Notes: generated from the sequence alone by a model not told the origin. A stretch of DNA of 64,000 nucleotides from Gerris lacustris (GCA_951217055.1 OX578284.1:16515187-16579186), one strand, 5' to 3'; shown: positions 25,001 through 59,171, counted from the first letter of the stretch. Translations and numbers: made by a program.

Positions 25001-26112
25001 TTGCTCAGAATTGGTGGATAGTTGATTGGTGGATTGGTTGGTTGAGTGGATTGGTGGATTGGGGACTAACCCACAGATAATCCCCATTAATTTTTACATT
25101 TTTTGTTTTGTTAATATTTCAGGCTTACAGGTTTAAAAAAGATGTGTTCCAGATTACGCTACCTCAGGTCGAAATTAAGCAAAACCTTGATGTCTCTTGA
25201 TTCTGGATTAGTTGAAGAATGGTCTCATATAACTGAACAAAAAGGTTTATTTTGTAACACAGGATTATCAGGTAAATGTTATGTTTATTTATTTCCATCT
25301 ATTACAAATGTGTTACATCATTTTTTTTCTTCAATAATTACACTGGTCCTTACATTGTAATTCAGCAAAAAAAACTGTAGATTTAGGTGTTCGAGTGGCC
25401 TCAATTCTTTTCTATTATATATTTATAATATTGTATATAATATACACATAAAATATATTGGTGAACATTTCTACACGTATGGATAGATTACAGTTACAGA
25501 ATTAACACAAATAACATAAAATTACATTATTAACATAATTTAATTCTCACATATGAGTACATACATTTTCATTAACATGCAAATTACATACTAAATAACA
25601 AGTTTAACAATAAATAAAGCATTACAACACCCTAAGAAAACAATAATAAATTTTATAAAATTACCAATGTTAAACAAAATAAATAATTTAATTGTTCTAC
25701 TTTCATTAAGCCATAAATTAAAGAAAGCGGTTGTCATTCTGTCATGGGCCTTGGATTCTTTCGATGACTTCTTCCATTCTGTCCAGCCTGTCTCCATTCT
25801 TCCTCTCTTCTTCTTCTTCTTCTTTCTTCAATTCTTAATACTTACGTCATTAGATCTTCCTCACCTGATGAGCTCATTACAAATCAACTAACAAATTACA
25901 AAGCTCTGTTTTTTTTTACAGAAGAGCAAGTGGACTACTTGAGGAAATGTCGCCATGTTTACATGGAAAGGAATGGAAGCATCAATATATCTGCACTGAA
26001 CGAAAATAGTATCGAATATGTTGCAAGTTCTATTCATCAAGCTGTTCAAAACTACTCCTCAATTTTCAACAACAATAATATAATAATTATAACGAACGCT
26101 AATGCTGGATAA
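6987..26112 (+). CDS. Aspartate aminotransferase-like pseudoenzyme (Got1 paralogue), 10 exons
   Basis: Joining ten exons gives an uninterrupted 426-residue frame that aligns with cytosolic aspartate aminotransferase along its whole length. Family features kept: HEYYHPLG with the residue-70 tyrosine, HNPTGCD with the cofactor asparagine (N189), DAAY with D217 and Y220, and CRIGNL with R261. Key residues changed relative to gene 2: the Schiff-base lysine is T253 (TFSTN instead of SFAKN), the distal-carboxylate arginine is Y287, the alpha-carboxylate arginine is S383 (NGSINIS instead of SGRINIC), the stacking tryptophan is absent, and the phosphate-loop SGTG is GNTG. The family reaction, aspartate plus 2-oxoglutarate to oxaloacetate plus glutamate, should therefore not occur by the usual mechanism. 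Exon 6 is still 37/50 identical to gene 2, and no stop, frameshift or broken splice site is seen. The protein ends in an Asn/Ile-rich tail absent from gene 2. I infer a maintained non-catalytic paralogue, comparable in concept to mammalian GOT1L1. A slowly decaying duplicate is the alternative. Confidence 0.88.
7268..7426. repeat. Long near-perfect palindrome in gene 1 intron 1
   Basis: Arms of about 70 bp flank a loop of about 18 bp (GTGTATTTACTCAGGATC). The arms contain AACTACGGGAAACAGACAGT and its complement. Just outside the left arm is TTCATACTACGGAAAG, the complement of which follows a related palindrome at 63402-63507, so both are copies of one foldback/MITE family. Confidence 0.9.
8596..8777 (+). 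CDS. Gene 1 exon 2
   Basis: Acceptor TTTCAG ends at 8595; donor GTAAAT is at 8778. Length is 182 nt, identical to gene 2 exon 2. It encodes SCRAEDGSAW..NHEYYHPLG..FLLGDN and keeps the tyrosine that reaches into the partner subunit's active site. Confidence 0.9.
9090..9242 (+). repeat. 33-bp tandem repeat, about 4-5 copies
   Basis: Units combine ATTTACAAGGAAATTATAC and AAGGGATTACAAGG. The repeat lies in gene 1 intron 2. It is translatable (KEIIQGITRIY repeated) only because 33 is a multiple of three. Confidence 0.9.
9358..9860. mobile_element. Large foldback element in gene 1 intron 2
   Basis: The left half (9358-9600) and right half (9605-9860) are inverted copies. Pairs include ATCAAGCTAGAA with its complement near 9835, GTGCCTTTTATGAATATGTGG with its complement near 9790, and CCGGTAAAGAGCG with its complement near 9725. 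TTTGTCACTTGATAG lies beside the centre with its complement at 9618. A third copy of one arm end lies at 10085-10185. No transposase is visible, so it is non-autonomous. Confidence 0.85.
10836..10944 (+). CDS. Gene 1 exon 3
   Basis: Acceptor TTTAG, donor GTATTG; 109 nt as in gene 2. It encodes AFAVQTLGGNTGLRLALEF. The phosphate-binding S/G-G-T-G-A motif of the family is altered to GGNTG. Confidence 0.9.
11012..11408 (+). mobile_element. SINE with chimeric 5S/tRNA-like promoter and 12-bp duplication
   Basis: The element is flanked by a perfect 12-bp direct repeat (AGGGTAAAACCA at 11000-11011 and 11409-11420) and ends in an A-rich tail. A tRNA A-box-like TGGCTCGGAGGC lies near 11021. Then AGTAAAGCAGC (11060-11070), TCGAGCATGGTCAG and GATGGGTGACCG (11092-11103) match the internal promoter order of 5S rRNA (box A, then box C). 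A tRNA B box GGTTCGATTCC follows at 11122-11132. The body has no coding capacity. It sits in gene 1 intron 3. The 5S assignment rests on remembered consensus. Confidence 0.85.
11700..12140 (+). mobile_element. Repeat family C, truncated copy
   Basis: Starts with the hairpin ACTTTCTCATATAAAGAGAAAGT, then ATTGTGATAGCGCGAAAATTCG. Related copies lie at 35110-35700 (inverted) and 37645-38210. This copy lacks the end that carries a polymerase III B-box-like sequence in the other two. It sits in gene 1 intron 3. Confidence 0.75.
12574..12669 (+). CDS. Gene 1 exon 4
   Basis: Acceptor TTTTCAG, donor GTAACT; 96 nt, one codon longer than gene 2 exon 4. It encodes DDQKHVFQGHNL..RRYFYWDPVTRNISFQ. The stacking tryptophan found at the exon 3/4 junction in gene 2 is not present. 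Confidence 0.9.
12706..13682. mobile_element. Family A inverted-repeat element with nested family B insert
   Basis: Terminal inverted repeats of about 25 bp (CACTTCTTTGGATTGTTACT at the left, complement at the right with two mismatches). Near the right end is an internal hairpin at 13493-13550 of the type that is tandemly amplified at 29223-30165. Between about 12741 and 13490 lies a different repeat (family B) ending in TCCGTAGGCAACC and GCCTACGGACC, with a poly(G) run at 13107-13127. The element lies in gene 1 intron 4. Confidence 0.8.
13852..13959 (+). repeat. 18-bp tandem repeat, 6 copies
   Basis: TGAATGGTATTATTTTCT-type units repeat six times with few changes. The translation (NGIIFL repeated) is incidental. 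It lies in gene 1 intron 4. Confidence 0.95.
14820..16478 (+). pseudogene. hAT transposase remnant (DUF4371/hAT dimerisation type)
   Basis: The frame is interrupted by stops (for example after GIMVAF near 14957) and by the nested insertion. The surviving piece MNAAKLCETYKDDVENNFIV (from 15294) and the later SAERSFSALKRKK box resemble zinc-finger MYM/hAT transposases of insects. Not functional. Confidence 0.75.
15487..16347. mobile_element. Nested TIR element inside the hAT transposase
   Basis: The left end TTTTTAGGGTTTTGTAGA has its exact reverse complement at the right end. TA dinucleotides border GGGTTTTGTAGA at both ends, as for a Tc1/mariner-type insertion. The interior has CCGTCTGTCCGTCGC, a poly(C) run at 15832-15846, and GGGGATCGAACCCGG near 16262, the complement of a tRNA-like B box. 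A related interior is at 43700-44350. Confidence 0.75.
16831..16857 (+). ncRNA. Hammerhead-like motif, copy 2 (decayed)
   Basis: CTGAAGA, then a helix with one mismatch (ACCC/GGAT), then GAAA. The flanks ATTACCAGC and ATATAGC match copy 1 at 1003-1044. Confidence 0.2.
17620..17893 (+). mobile_element. Helitron-like non-autonomous element
   Basis: The left end GTACTAATATAATAAAGAGG resembles the TCTATACTAATATTATAAAG start common in insect Helitrons, and the right end is CAGCTAGT, fitting the CTAGT (CTRRT) rule. A second left end, TCTATACTAATGTAGTATAA, is at 19486. The expected 3' hairpin is not clear. The element ends 47 bp before gene 1 exon 5. Confidence 0.45.
17941..18065 (+). CDS. Gene 1 exon 5
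   Basis: Acceptor TGTTACAG, donor GTATTT; 125 nt as in gene 2. It encodes MLEDLRRAPEDSVIVLQV then CCHNPTGCDLTKKQWIQVAD, containing the cofactor-contacting asparagine N189. Confidence 0.92.
18325..18475 (+). CDS. Gene 1 exon 6 (catalytic lysine lost)
   Basis: Acceptor ATTGCAG, donor GTGAAT; 151 nt as in gene 2. It encodes [18 protein letters not shown] then DPEEDAWPVRYFADRGFELL and CSQTFSTNLGLY. The codon at the lysine position is ACT (Thr). The aspartate that contacts the pyridine nitrogen and the tyrosine that contacts the cofactor hydroxyl are kept. Confidence 0.93.
19155..19222 (+). CDS. Gene 1 exon 7
   Basis: Acceptor TTTTAG, donor GTATTG; 68 nt as in gene 2. It encodes DCRIGNLIFIVNDKSLIPDI. 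The phosphate-contacting arginine is kept; the usual N-E before it is D-C. Confidence 0.9.
19486..19620 (+). mobile_element. Helitron-like 5' fragment
   Basis: Starts TCTATACTAATG and shares TCTTTTATACAAATCTACAG and TTTTATTCCG with the element at 17620. The right end was not found. It lies in gene 1 intron 7. Confidence 0.4.
21067..21109. repeat. 16-bp perfect hairpin
   Basis: CCTATATCTTCCCGAC, an 11-nt loop, then its exact complement. A partial extra copy of the left arm is at 21042-21052. No function is evident. Confidence 0.9.
23366..23396 (-). ncRNA. Hammerhead-like motif, copy 3
   Basis: On the minus strand: CTGAAGA, T, an irregular helix containing GCC/GGGGC around TATA, then GAAA. 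It is flanked by CACCC on one side and TGTCG on the other, as in the copy at 52890. Confidence 0.25.
23659..23756 (+). CDS. Gene 1 exon 8
   Basis: Acceptor GTTTACAG, donor GTTAAT; 98 nt as in gene 2. It encodes STWNFYNIYGTPAQHGAKLV. The substrate-specificity arginine (R285 in gene 2) is tyrosine here, and the S-N-P-P that follows has become G-T-P-A. Confidence 0.9.
24232..24312 (+). mobile_element. Fragment of repeat family D
   Basis: TAAACAAACTCGCTAATCGTG and AAAGCTGAAGAATTCCTCTT match the fuller copies at 31129-31705 and 50856-51431. It lies in gene 1 intron 8. Confidence 0.8.
25123..25271 (+). CDS. Gene 1 exon 9
   Basis: Acceptor TATTTCAG, donor GTAAAT; 149 nt, two codons longer than gene 2. 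It encodes LTGLKKMCSRLRYLRSKLSK then VEEWSHITEQKGLFCNTGLS, matching the small-domain helices and the HIT..GLFS.TGL stretch of the family. Confidence 0.9.
25922..26112 (+). CDS. Gene 1 exon 10 (terminal)
   Basis: Acceptor TTTTTTTACAG. It encodes EEQVDYLRKCRHVYMERNGS then INISALNENSIEYVASSIHQ and a tail rich in Asn and Ile, ending NANAG at TAA 26110-26112. The alpha-carboxylate arginine is Ser (S383). The tail passes the point where gene 2 splices to its SKL exon, and no equivalent donor is seen. Confidence 0.9.
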
Positions 26113-26130
26113 TATTCATTAAATGTATCG

Positions 26131-26136
26131 AATAAA
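26131..26136 (+). terminator. Poly(A) signal of gene 1
   Basis: AATAAA 19 bp after the stop codon. This would give a very short 3' untranslated region, which is plausible for an insect gene. Confidence 0.6.
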
Positions 26137-26256
26137 TCATTTTTTAATATACATTGTAATAATTACTAATTATTATTCGTTAAATTAAAATAAAATAGGT
26201 GAAAGGTGTTTTTATAAATGCACTGAAATTCTGAAGAATATGAGTATCTTAATCTT

Positions 26257-26866
26257 ATAAGCTCTGGTTTCCTAGGAGAGCGGTGCCGTTATCAAGCGGC
26301 CGGCCGTAATCTAGCAGTCGTGACGTCGCTGCGATGGACGTAAAATGACAACTGTCTTAACTCTAAGCGGCCGTTATGTAGCAGGGGATGACGTCCCTGG
26401 GGTGGACGTAAAATGACGGCTGTCTTAACGGTGACCAGAGTTGTCAATTTTAAGCCTCGTCCAGACTGCCGAACCGAACAGAGGAAACAAGCCAATCATT
26501 GGTCTCTACGCATGCCCAGTCTAAATTGCGCCTGCGCATATCAGACTGGGCATGCGCAGAGACCAATGCTCGGCTCGTTTCCTCTGTTCGGTTCGGCAGT
26601 CTGGACGAGGCTTAAAACGACATTGAGAGCCTCTTGATTCATTTCAAAATCAATCGATATGTCGTCCTCTACGCTGGTTTACATCGCTTGTACTTATTTT
26701 ATTGAATTAAATTTTCAACCCAACAAGAAAAGGCGTCGCCGCTATTTCACGTTCTCCGCTGACGTCGCTGTCAACACTCCATATATACAACCAACGTTAC
26801 TGTCATCACGGCCGCTATATAAAAATATAACAAGCACCGCTCTCCTAGGAAACCTTAGCTTATAAC
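26257..26866. mobile_element. GC-rich inverted-repeat element just downstream of gene 1
   Basis: Terminal inverted repeats of about 28 bp (ATAAGCTCTGGTTTCCTAGG at the left, its near-complement at the right end). Inside is a second, near-perfect palindrome at about 26452-26618 with arms containing CTCGTCCAGACTGCCGAACC and a centre of GCGCATGCGC-like sequence. No transposase is visible. Base composition is much more GC-rich than the surroundings. Confidence 0.85.
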
Positions 26867-27399
26867 AAAAATAATTCTAAGATTTAGATAAAAATAAAAG
26901 TTTTAAAATACTTTCTTTATTAATATAAAATAAATGTTCATGTAGCATGGGAAATTAATGTTTATTATTGGCTATCCTATAATATAGTATTTTGTATTAA
27001 TTGATAGTATATTTAATTTACAAACTGCATAAGTTTATCATATTTTAGCTAAGTTTAAGTTTGCATTATCTAGCTTTAACAATTTTCCGTCCAGTTCTTA
27101 AATTTCATGACAATGTATGGCTCAATTATGAAGTTATTTTTCTATTCTTCCCTTCTCTGCCCGACGTCCCACTACGGGTCTGTTGTATTGTTCTTGGTCC
27201 CAAACACTCGCCATTCTCTGCAGCACACAAATAACACGACCCCTCCTATTTCTGTCGTATCCTTACAGAGAAGATGATAATGAAAATGAAAAATGTATCT
27301 TCTCTAAAAGTAATACTTTATTGTAAAAATTCGGTTTTCAATCACTAGAGGTCAACTCAGTGCTAATGGGAAGAGTAGATATGTAAAAATGAAGAGCAA

Positions 27400-28070
27400 G
27401 AGTTGAGGCAGAGGTTTAAATGTAACTTCTACTAGTGGTTAAAATAAAGTTACTATCAGTAAAGAGGCGCTTTTCTTTTTACTTCTGGTTAAAGTAAAAT
27501 TACTTTTAGTTGAGAGTCGTCTTTCTTTCTACTAGTGGTCAAAGTAATGATGCTTTTAGTTTTAGTGCTGAGGCGTCTTTCTTTCTACTAGAGGTCAAAG
27601 TAAACTTACCTTTAGTGGAGAGGCCTCTTTCTTTCTACTAGTAGTTAAAGTAAAGTTACTTTTAGTGGAGAGGCGGCTTTTTTCTACTTGTGGTTAAAGA
27701 AAAGATACTTTCTTACTGGAGAAGCAACTTTCTTTCTACTAGTGGTTAAAGTGAAGTTGCTTCCTTTTTTTGTAAAGTTACTTTTTTAAAGTGGAGAGGC
27801 GTTTTTTTTCTACTAGTGGCTAAAGTAAAGTCACTTTTAGTGGAGAGGCGTCTTTTTTTCTACTAATGGCTAAAGTAAAGTCACTTTTTGTGGAGAGGCG
27901 TCTTTTTTTCTATACTTTTGGCTAAAGTAAAGTCACTTTTAGTGGAGAGGCGTCTTTTTTTCTACTAGTGGCTAAAATAAAGTCACTTTTAGTGGAGAAG
28001 CGTCTTAAGTCTTAACTGATGTTAATTTTACAAGAGAGGCGTCCTTTTTTATTCCTATTTAAGTGACTCC
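27400..28070 (+). repeat. Diverged minisatellite, about 55-62 bp units, about 11 copies
   Basis: Units contain TTTCTACTAGTGGTTAAAGT followed by AAAGTTACTTTTAGTGGAGAGGCGTC. They drift in length and sequence. The segment before it (27340-27420) resembles 53400-53500. Confidence 0.9.
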
Positions 28071-29198
28071 TCTACTCATCAATTCTATAATCAGTCTATT
28101 GCCATACTTTTCAAATAATTATGTGCCAAAAATAAGAAATGCTAGGTTATTTTAGAATTCTTTCGAGGCAAAAATAAATTGCTACCTTTTTTATTATTTA
28201 AATTAATGACATGAATAACAACATGAACGATTTGGTCACAAGTCACAATATTAAAACAAAACTCATACCGCGTTTTTATTAAACGCAATATCATTATTTG
28301 AAATTAATATGGGACTAAAATTGGACTAATGATGACATACCCTCCAAATGTAATTAAAATCGGATAAGTAGTTTTTAAGATATGGTGATTCGCTAAAAAT
28401 ATTCTCTGATGTCTGAAAACGGATTTGTGTCTAGGGAAAATTTGAATTCATAAATAGAATATAGAATATATAGAACAATAGAAGAAATAACAACTAAAAA
28501 AAATCCTTCATTACGATTACAACGTTTCCGTTACTATTAATGATAATAAAAAATAGATTAATAATAATTACTATAAAAGTATTTGTAACATAAAAAAATG
28601 ACATTAAAGATTATTAATAATTATTAACCTGGTTTATTATTTTAACAATTTAATATTTAATGGCTTTAATTGACTTAACTGTTAGTACTTAGTTTATAAA
28701 TAGAAAATATTACATTTATATTTGAAATGTAGAATTTCTTTTATATACGTTTTACATTTAACTAACTTTAATTGTTTAATGATTATAATTTGTTTTGTTT
28801 TGTTTGATTTTTAATTAATTTACAGTTTAATTTTATTTAGTACTAATACACTTTTCTATTTATTCACAAAAATATATTAAAAATAGGCAAATCCCTAATG
28901 GAGTCCAAGCCATATATTTAGTTACGTTATCTCAAATTAAATCTAAATATATAAATTAGGATGCGGTATTTACAGATTTATTAAGAAAATTAAAAATTTA
29001 AATTTGAGATATTTAAAATAATAAATGAAAGGGAAATTCTTTATCATATAGTTAAAAAGTTTAATTTATCAATTGTAACATTTTATTATTGGCTGTACCG
29101 TTTACAAAAGCAATCCCTAAAAGTATAGTGTGTTGAATACAGTGAACTTTTATTAAAAAAGCCTATGGGCTATTTTTGTTTTTGAGGAAAAGGTTTGG

Positions 29199-30291
29199 GC
29201 ACTTCTTTAGATGGTTACTCTTATACAAACAACAGAGAGGAGTAACAATCTAAAGAAGGTGTACGGAATGTTCTTCTTTAGACTGTTACTCCTCTTACTA
29301 ACAACAGAGAGGAGTAACAATCTAAAGAAGGTGTACGGAATGTTCTTCTTTAGACTGTTACTCCTCTTACAAACAACAGAGAGGAGTAACAATCTAAAGA
29401 AGGTGTACGGAATGTTCTTCTTTAGACTATTACTCCTCTTACAAACAACAGAGAGGAGTAACAATCTAAAGAAGGTGTAAGGAATGTTCTTCTTTAGACT
29501 GTTACTCCTTTTACTAACAACAAAGAGGAGTAACAATCTAAAGAAGGTGTACGGAATGTTCTTCTTTAGACTGTTACTCCTCTTACTAACAACAGAGAGG
29601 AGTAACAATCTAAAGAAGGTGTACGGAATGTTCTTCTTTAGACTGTTACTCCTCTTACAAACAACAGAGAGGAGTAACAATCTAAAGAAGGTGTACGGAA
29701 TGTTCTTCTTTAGACTATTACTCCTCTTACAAACAACAGAGAGGAGTAACAATCTAAAGAAGGTGTAAGGAATGTTCTTCTTTAGACTGTTACTCCTTTT
29801 ACTAACAACAAAGAGGAGTAACAATCTAAAGAAGGTGTACGGAATGTTCTTCTTTAGACTGTTACTCCTCTTACTAACAACAGAGAGGAGTAACAATCTA
29901 AAGAAGGTGTACGGAATGTTCTTCTTTAGACTGTTACTCCTCTTACTAACAACAGAGAGGAGTAACAATCTAAAGAAGGTGTACGGAATGTTCTTCTTTA
30001 GACTGTTACTCCTCTTACTAACAACAGAGAGGAGTAACAATCTAAAGAAGGTGTACAGAATGTTCTTCTTTAGACTGTTACTCCTCATACAAACAACAGA
30101 GAGGAGTAACAATCTAAAGAAGGTGTACGGAATGTTCTTCTTTAGACTGTTACTCCTCTTATAAAAACACAAGTGTGATATTCCTTTGTCCCAAAGTACG
30201 TAGGACTAAACATCCCTTTGCCTTAATAGTTATTAAGTCAGTCATTTATATTCTTATAAAACATAGGGGAGTAACAATCTAAAGAAGCACC
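29199..30291. mobile_element. Family A element with 13-fold amplified internal hairpin
   Basis: Ends are inverted repeats (CACTTCTTTAGATGGTTACTC and the complement of ATCTAAAGAAGCAC with its neighbours). The right 125 bp match the copy at 13550-13682. The interior is 13 tandem 72-bp units (29223-30165). Each is itself a hairpin: GGAGTAACAATCTAAAGAAG, a 14-nt loop, then CTTCTTTAGACTGTTACTCC. Open frames on both strands (for example 321 codons on the minus strand) arise only because 72 is a multiple of three. Confidence 0.92.
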
Positions 30292-31128
30292 AAGGTTTGT
30301 AATACTTTTTATAATATTACTCATTTCAAAGAGATTTTTCATCATTGTGAGGATAATATGTCATATTTATATGATTTATTAATATAAATTAAAAATGTAA
30401 AAGTTTGGATTATGTAATATATTTTGTGAGTAGGTATACGATTAAATACTTTATTTAAAAAGCAATGTATTTATTTATTTTTTCCTTAGTTTAATCCACC
30501 ACAGTTTCTTAAAATTTGGGGACTTTATTTAAGAAGAAAGTCAGTTCTTAATAATTTCAATACTTCACCCACATTTTTTGTGTACCATATAACACGCTGC
30601 CCATAATTATTAAGATTTGTATACAATGAGGAATTTTGTTCCCAAACATTGTATAGAAACTGTTAAAAAATGTTTCCAAATTCCAAACAGTCCCAATACA
30701 AAATTCCGTGTATCTGGAATTTTTCTATACTGTTCCAAACATATTTTTTGTTTTCTAACCAAATGGAAACATGATAAAATGTCGCTCAAAATTCGCTATT
30801 TGGAACGTGTTCCGAGAAAATTCGATCAAGTTATACTCCTCTACAAGTACAAGTGTTTTCTGCAATACGGAGTACTAAGAAAACTCTTAAAATTAATTGA
30901 AGAATTTCATACTTATGTTTCCTTGAGGGATATTGAATTGAAACTGTATAGATTATGACCATAAAAATTAAAAGAGTGACACATTTGAGCAACAGTTAAA
31001 TGTTGATTTTCTTGAAATTATTGATTCAAAATTCGATTTTTTCAAATTTTTGGATATTTATCAAAAGTTGTAAAAACCTTTATTTAACCATGGTGAATTT
31101 TCAGGGTATACTGAAACTAAATGAAATA
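30292..31128. other. Intergenic sequence, nothing firmly recognised
   Basis: An open frame of 113 codons at 30617-30958 has no recognisable domain and lies in sequence with repeated GTTTCCAAAT/ATTTGGAA-like blocks. I do not call it a gene. Confidence 0.5.
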
Positions 31129-31705
31129 GTACATTACGCGTCTAGTGCGGAAAGTAGCATTTTGCATGCGAGTGTGGAATTTGCACCCGAGCGACAGCGA
31201 GGGTAGTAAAACCACACAAGCAATGCAAAATGCCGTTTTCGCACGAGTTGCGTACCGTACTTTATCTACGATTGTTACATTTAAATAATAAATACAGAAA
31301 AAAATAAACTTGCTGTATGTAAGTTCGTATCTCTCTCTTTATAAAGATGGCATTAATTCTTGAGTTGTATTTTTTGACGAATTAATTTTATTTCTGGAGG
31401 AGTATTATTCTCCACATGTTTGTCGAAGTCACTTGATTCACTCAATGTTTTTCACTAAAAATTCGATATAAACAGTTACTTTAATAAAAGAACAGCAAAT
31501 TAGTTTTGTTAGATGTAAACAAACTCGCTAATCGTGCGTAAAGCTGAAGAATTCCTCTTCTTTACCGCCCTAGGGTGGTAAAGAAGAGGAATTCTTCAGA
31601 ACTATGAGACGCGCATGCGCAATGAATACAAGTACGTAAATAATCACTTTCTACGCATCTAAACAGAGATACAATGTTTATATTTCGTATCAATCGTAGA
31701 TAAAA
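31129..31705 (+). mobile_element. Repeat family D, composite copy upstream of gene 2
   Basis: Two adjoining inverted-repeat modules. The first (31129-31260) has GTACATTACGCG at one end and GCGTACCGTAC at the other, with ends complementary over about 40 bp. The second (31262-31705) has TTTATCTACGATTG and its complement as ends, and an internal hairpin around TTTACCGCCCTAGGGTGGTAA. The same two modules occur in inverted order at 50856-51431. Confidence 0.85.
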
Positions 31706-32235
31706 TAAAAATCCAATAAAATTGTTGCTATAACATTTACCAATATGTATTATCATTCCTATTGAAAACCCCTATACATTAGTTGAGTTCGAGTTAGAGG
31801 CAGACTGTTATGTTTTTTTATTTTGGGCAAGAAGATATTACTATACTTATATTACACATCGGCGAATGGCGAATGTAAAAAGAATCAGAAATATGATATT
31901 ATGCGATTTTATTTTGTTTTCCCCGATATACTTTATTAAAATATTAAATAGATTTTTAAGTCTTAGTTTAAATTTTATTCTATTCTATAAAAGTGGTAAC
32001 ACTGTTTTTATGGCAACATATTATTCTATTATCTTGAATTTGCAATTAGGGCGATATGATAACAACAAGTGTTAAGTAATTGAATTAGCTCTCATTAAAT
32101 TCGTCCCTATTCAATATTGCCGGCCTCTCTCTTTGTTTGCCATTCCATGAGTTAGAACTGCCAACACCAGTTCTATAACCTGGTTTCAAGTTTTCATTTT
32201 ATTTCGTTCTCTCTTTACTAAATTTGTTAAAAAAC
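31706..32235 (+). promoter_or_regulatory. 5' flank and likely 5' untranslated region of gene 2
   Basis: Contains a relatively GC-rich, pyrimidine-rich stretch (about 32100-32235) leading into AAAAC before the ATG. No TATA box or initiator is certain, and the transcription start cannot be placed. Confidence 0.35.
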
Positions 32236-57553
<25,318 letters not shown>

Positions 57554-57620
57554 ACTCAACTCTTTCCATTTATAAATCAATTAAAAAGCAAACAAACACT
57601 GGCCTTTCAAATGCATTTAA

Positions 57621-57626
57621 AATAAA
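57621..57626 (+). terminator. Candidate poly(A) signal, SKL isoform
   Basis: AATAAA 67 bp after the SKL-isoform stop codon. Confidence 0.5.
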
Positions 57627-58072
57627 GAGATACAGAACTGATAGTAGTGTTGGAGACGGTTTACCTAGAGCAAGATAATGTGATGAACAAAATAAGCTAC
57701 TTTTTTATATTAGCTGCTAACGCAACATTTTAATTACCCTAATTAAGTTTTCTTTTTGTTATTGATTTTTTTTTTTTTGTTATGAATTTATTTTATGTGT
57801 TAAAGTATATCTGTTAAAAAATATAATTTAAAGGTTGTAGATGGTACTCTGTTTAAAGTATATATGCAAATATATTGTGATGATATTAAATACATTTTTT
57901 TAGGCTATATTTTTTTTTTTTAATTAGAATAATGATATTTTTGTGTTGTCACGATTTTGGCCACTGAAGAGTGAATTGCATTACACCTGTGTCTTCATTT
58001 GGGGGTTCAGAATAGTAGTGGTCCTAAAACTATTGGTCACTTCTGTAAATGAATTATGGGGAGTTCCTCCTT

Positions 58073-59171
58073 AGGTTTGTTCCAACCACACTTCAAACTA
58101 GTTTGAAACTGTCCGACGCATGCACATTAGGAACAGGGCGTTCCAACGAAGCCCAAACTCAAACTCTGACTGACTCTGACTGTTAGTCGGATGTTCCAAC
58201 CACGCTCTGATTGAGTCATGGATTGGTTTGGAACCAGTCAGAGCAGTCAGCGATCGGCGGCAGGGACTAGTAGTTTGAGTTTGAGTTTGGGTGAACAGAA
58301 ACGTAACCTTCCGCTTCATTGTTTTTGTTTTGATTTCGCTCGCCTATTATTCTCCTTTCTTGCGATTCAACTCTTCTTTTTAAAATGTTTTTTTTACGAA
58401 TGCGATGATGAATTTTTGTGCATATAATGACATTTCCTAGATATTTCTGAAAATATAAAAATTGCACCTATTTTCCAAGATGGACTTTTGATATTTATTT
58501 CATTTTCAAACAAATAACGAAAGAATCCGATTTATTTCCGCAATATTTCTTTCGTTAACTGGACTAAGATTAATATTTGTTTTTAAAACAAAAGAGCATT
58601 TAAGATTATATCAATAAAAATACGTGTGTGCCGTGAGTCTACTAAAACTGGCTGACTACAGTAAGCCCGAAAATTGTGAATTGCGTAAATCGAAATGAAA
58701 TCATGAATTCATGTATTAAATAAACATTTATAAAATGTGTCCATGTGTTTTCGTCATATCCTCTAAGCTATATCTTCTAACTTTCGAGCATAATTAGCAT
58801 TAGAAAAATAAATTTTTGTGGTTTGGCCCCCCTTGTTGTGCAAGCCCCTAGGGGGGCCTAAATCAGGCCCTGATTTAAGCGACTGGTACTTATCTTCATC
58901 AACTATTGACTCATCCATACCTTTAATATTAATAAGTTCAGGTATTTTTGATAGCACAGGAACGAAAAATAACATAAATGACCAACTCAACAAGTTGTCC
59001 TGATTACAGTGCTAAAACCTACCACATTAAACAGTTTGGTTCGAGTTCAGGAGCGTTCCAACAAGACGGAATCACCAATCAATTCCCAACTGAGTAATGA
59101 TCGCGCATGCGCATTACGTCAATCACAGACTAATCCGAAACTGATTCGGAACTGGTGGTTGGAACAAACCT
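58073..59171. mobile_element. 1.1-kb DNA element with 17-bp perfect inverted ends
   Basis: AGGTTTGTTCCAACCAC and its exact complement. The interior has several further copies of GTTCCAAC in both orientations (58140, 58190, 59060), suggesting subterminal repeats. No transposase frame. It lies downstream of gene 2. Confidence 0.85.

Noticed and set aside
29207..30172. 321-codon frame on the minus strand (and three on the plus strand) with repeated LLLLSVV-KRSNSLKK units
   Set aside because: Produced by a 72-bp tandem hairpin array whose period is a multiple of three. Both strands are open, so no coding signal is implied.
30617..30958. 113-codon frame between the two genes
   Set aside because: No recognisable domain, repeat-like internal blocks and no splice context. 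Not enough for a gene call.
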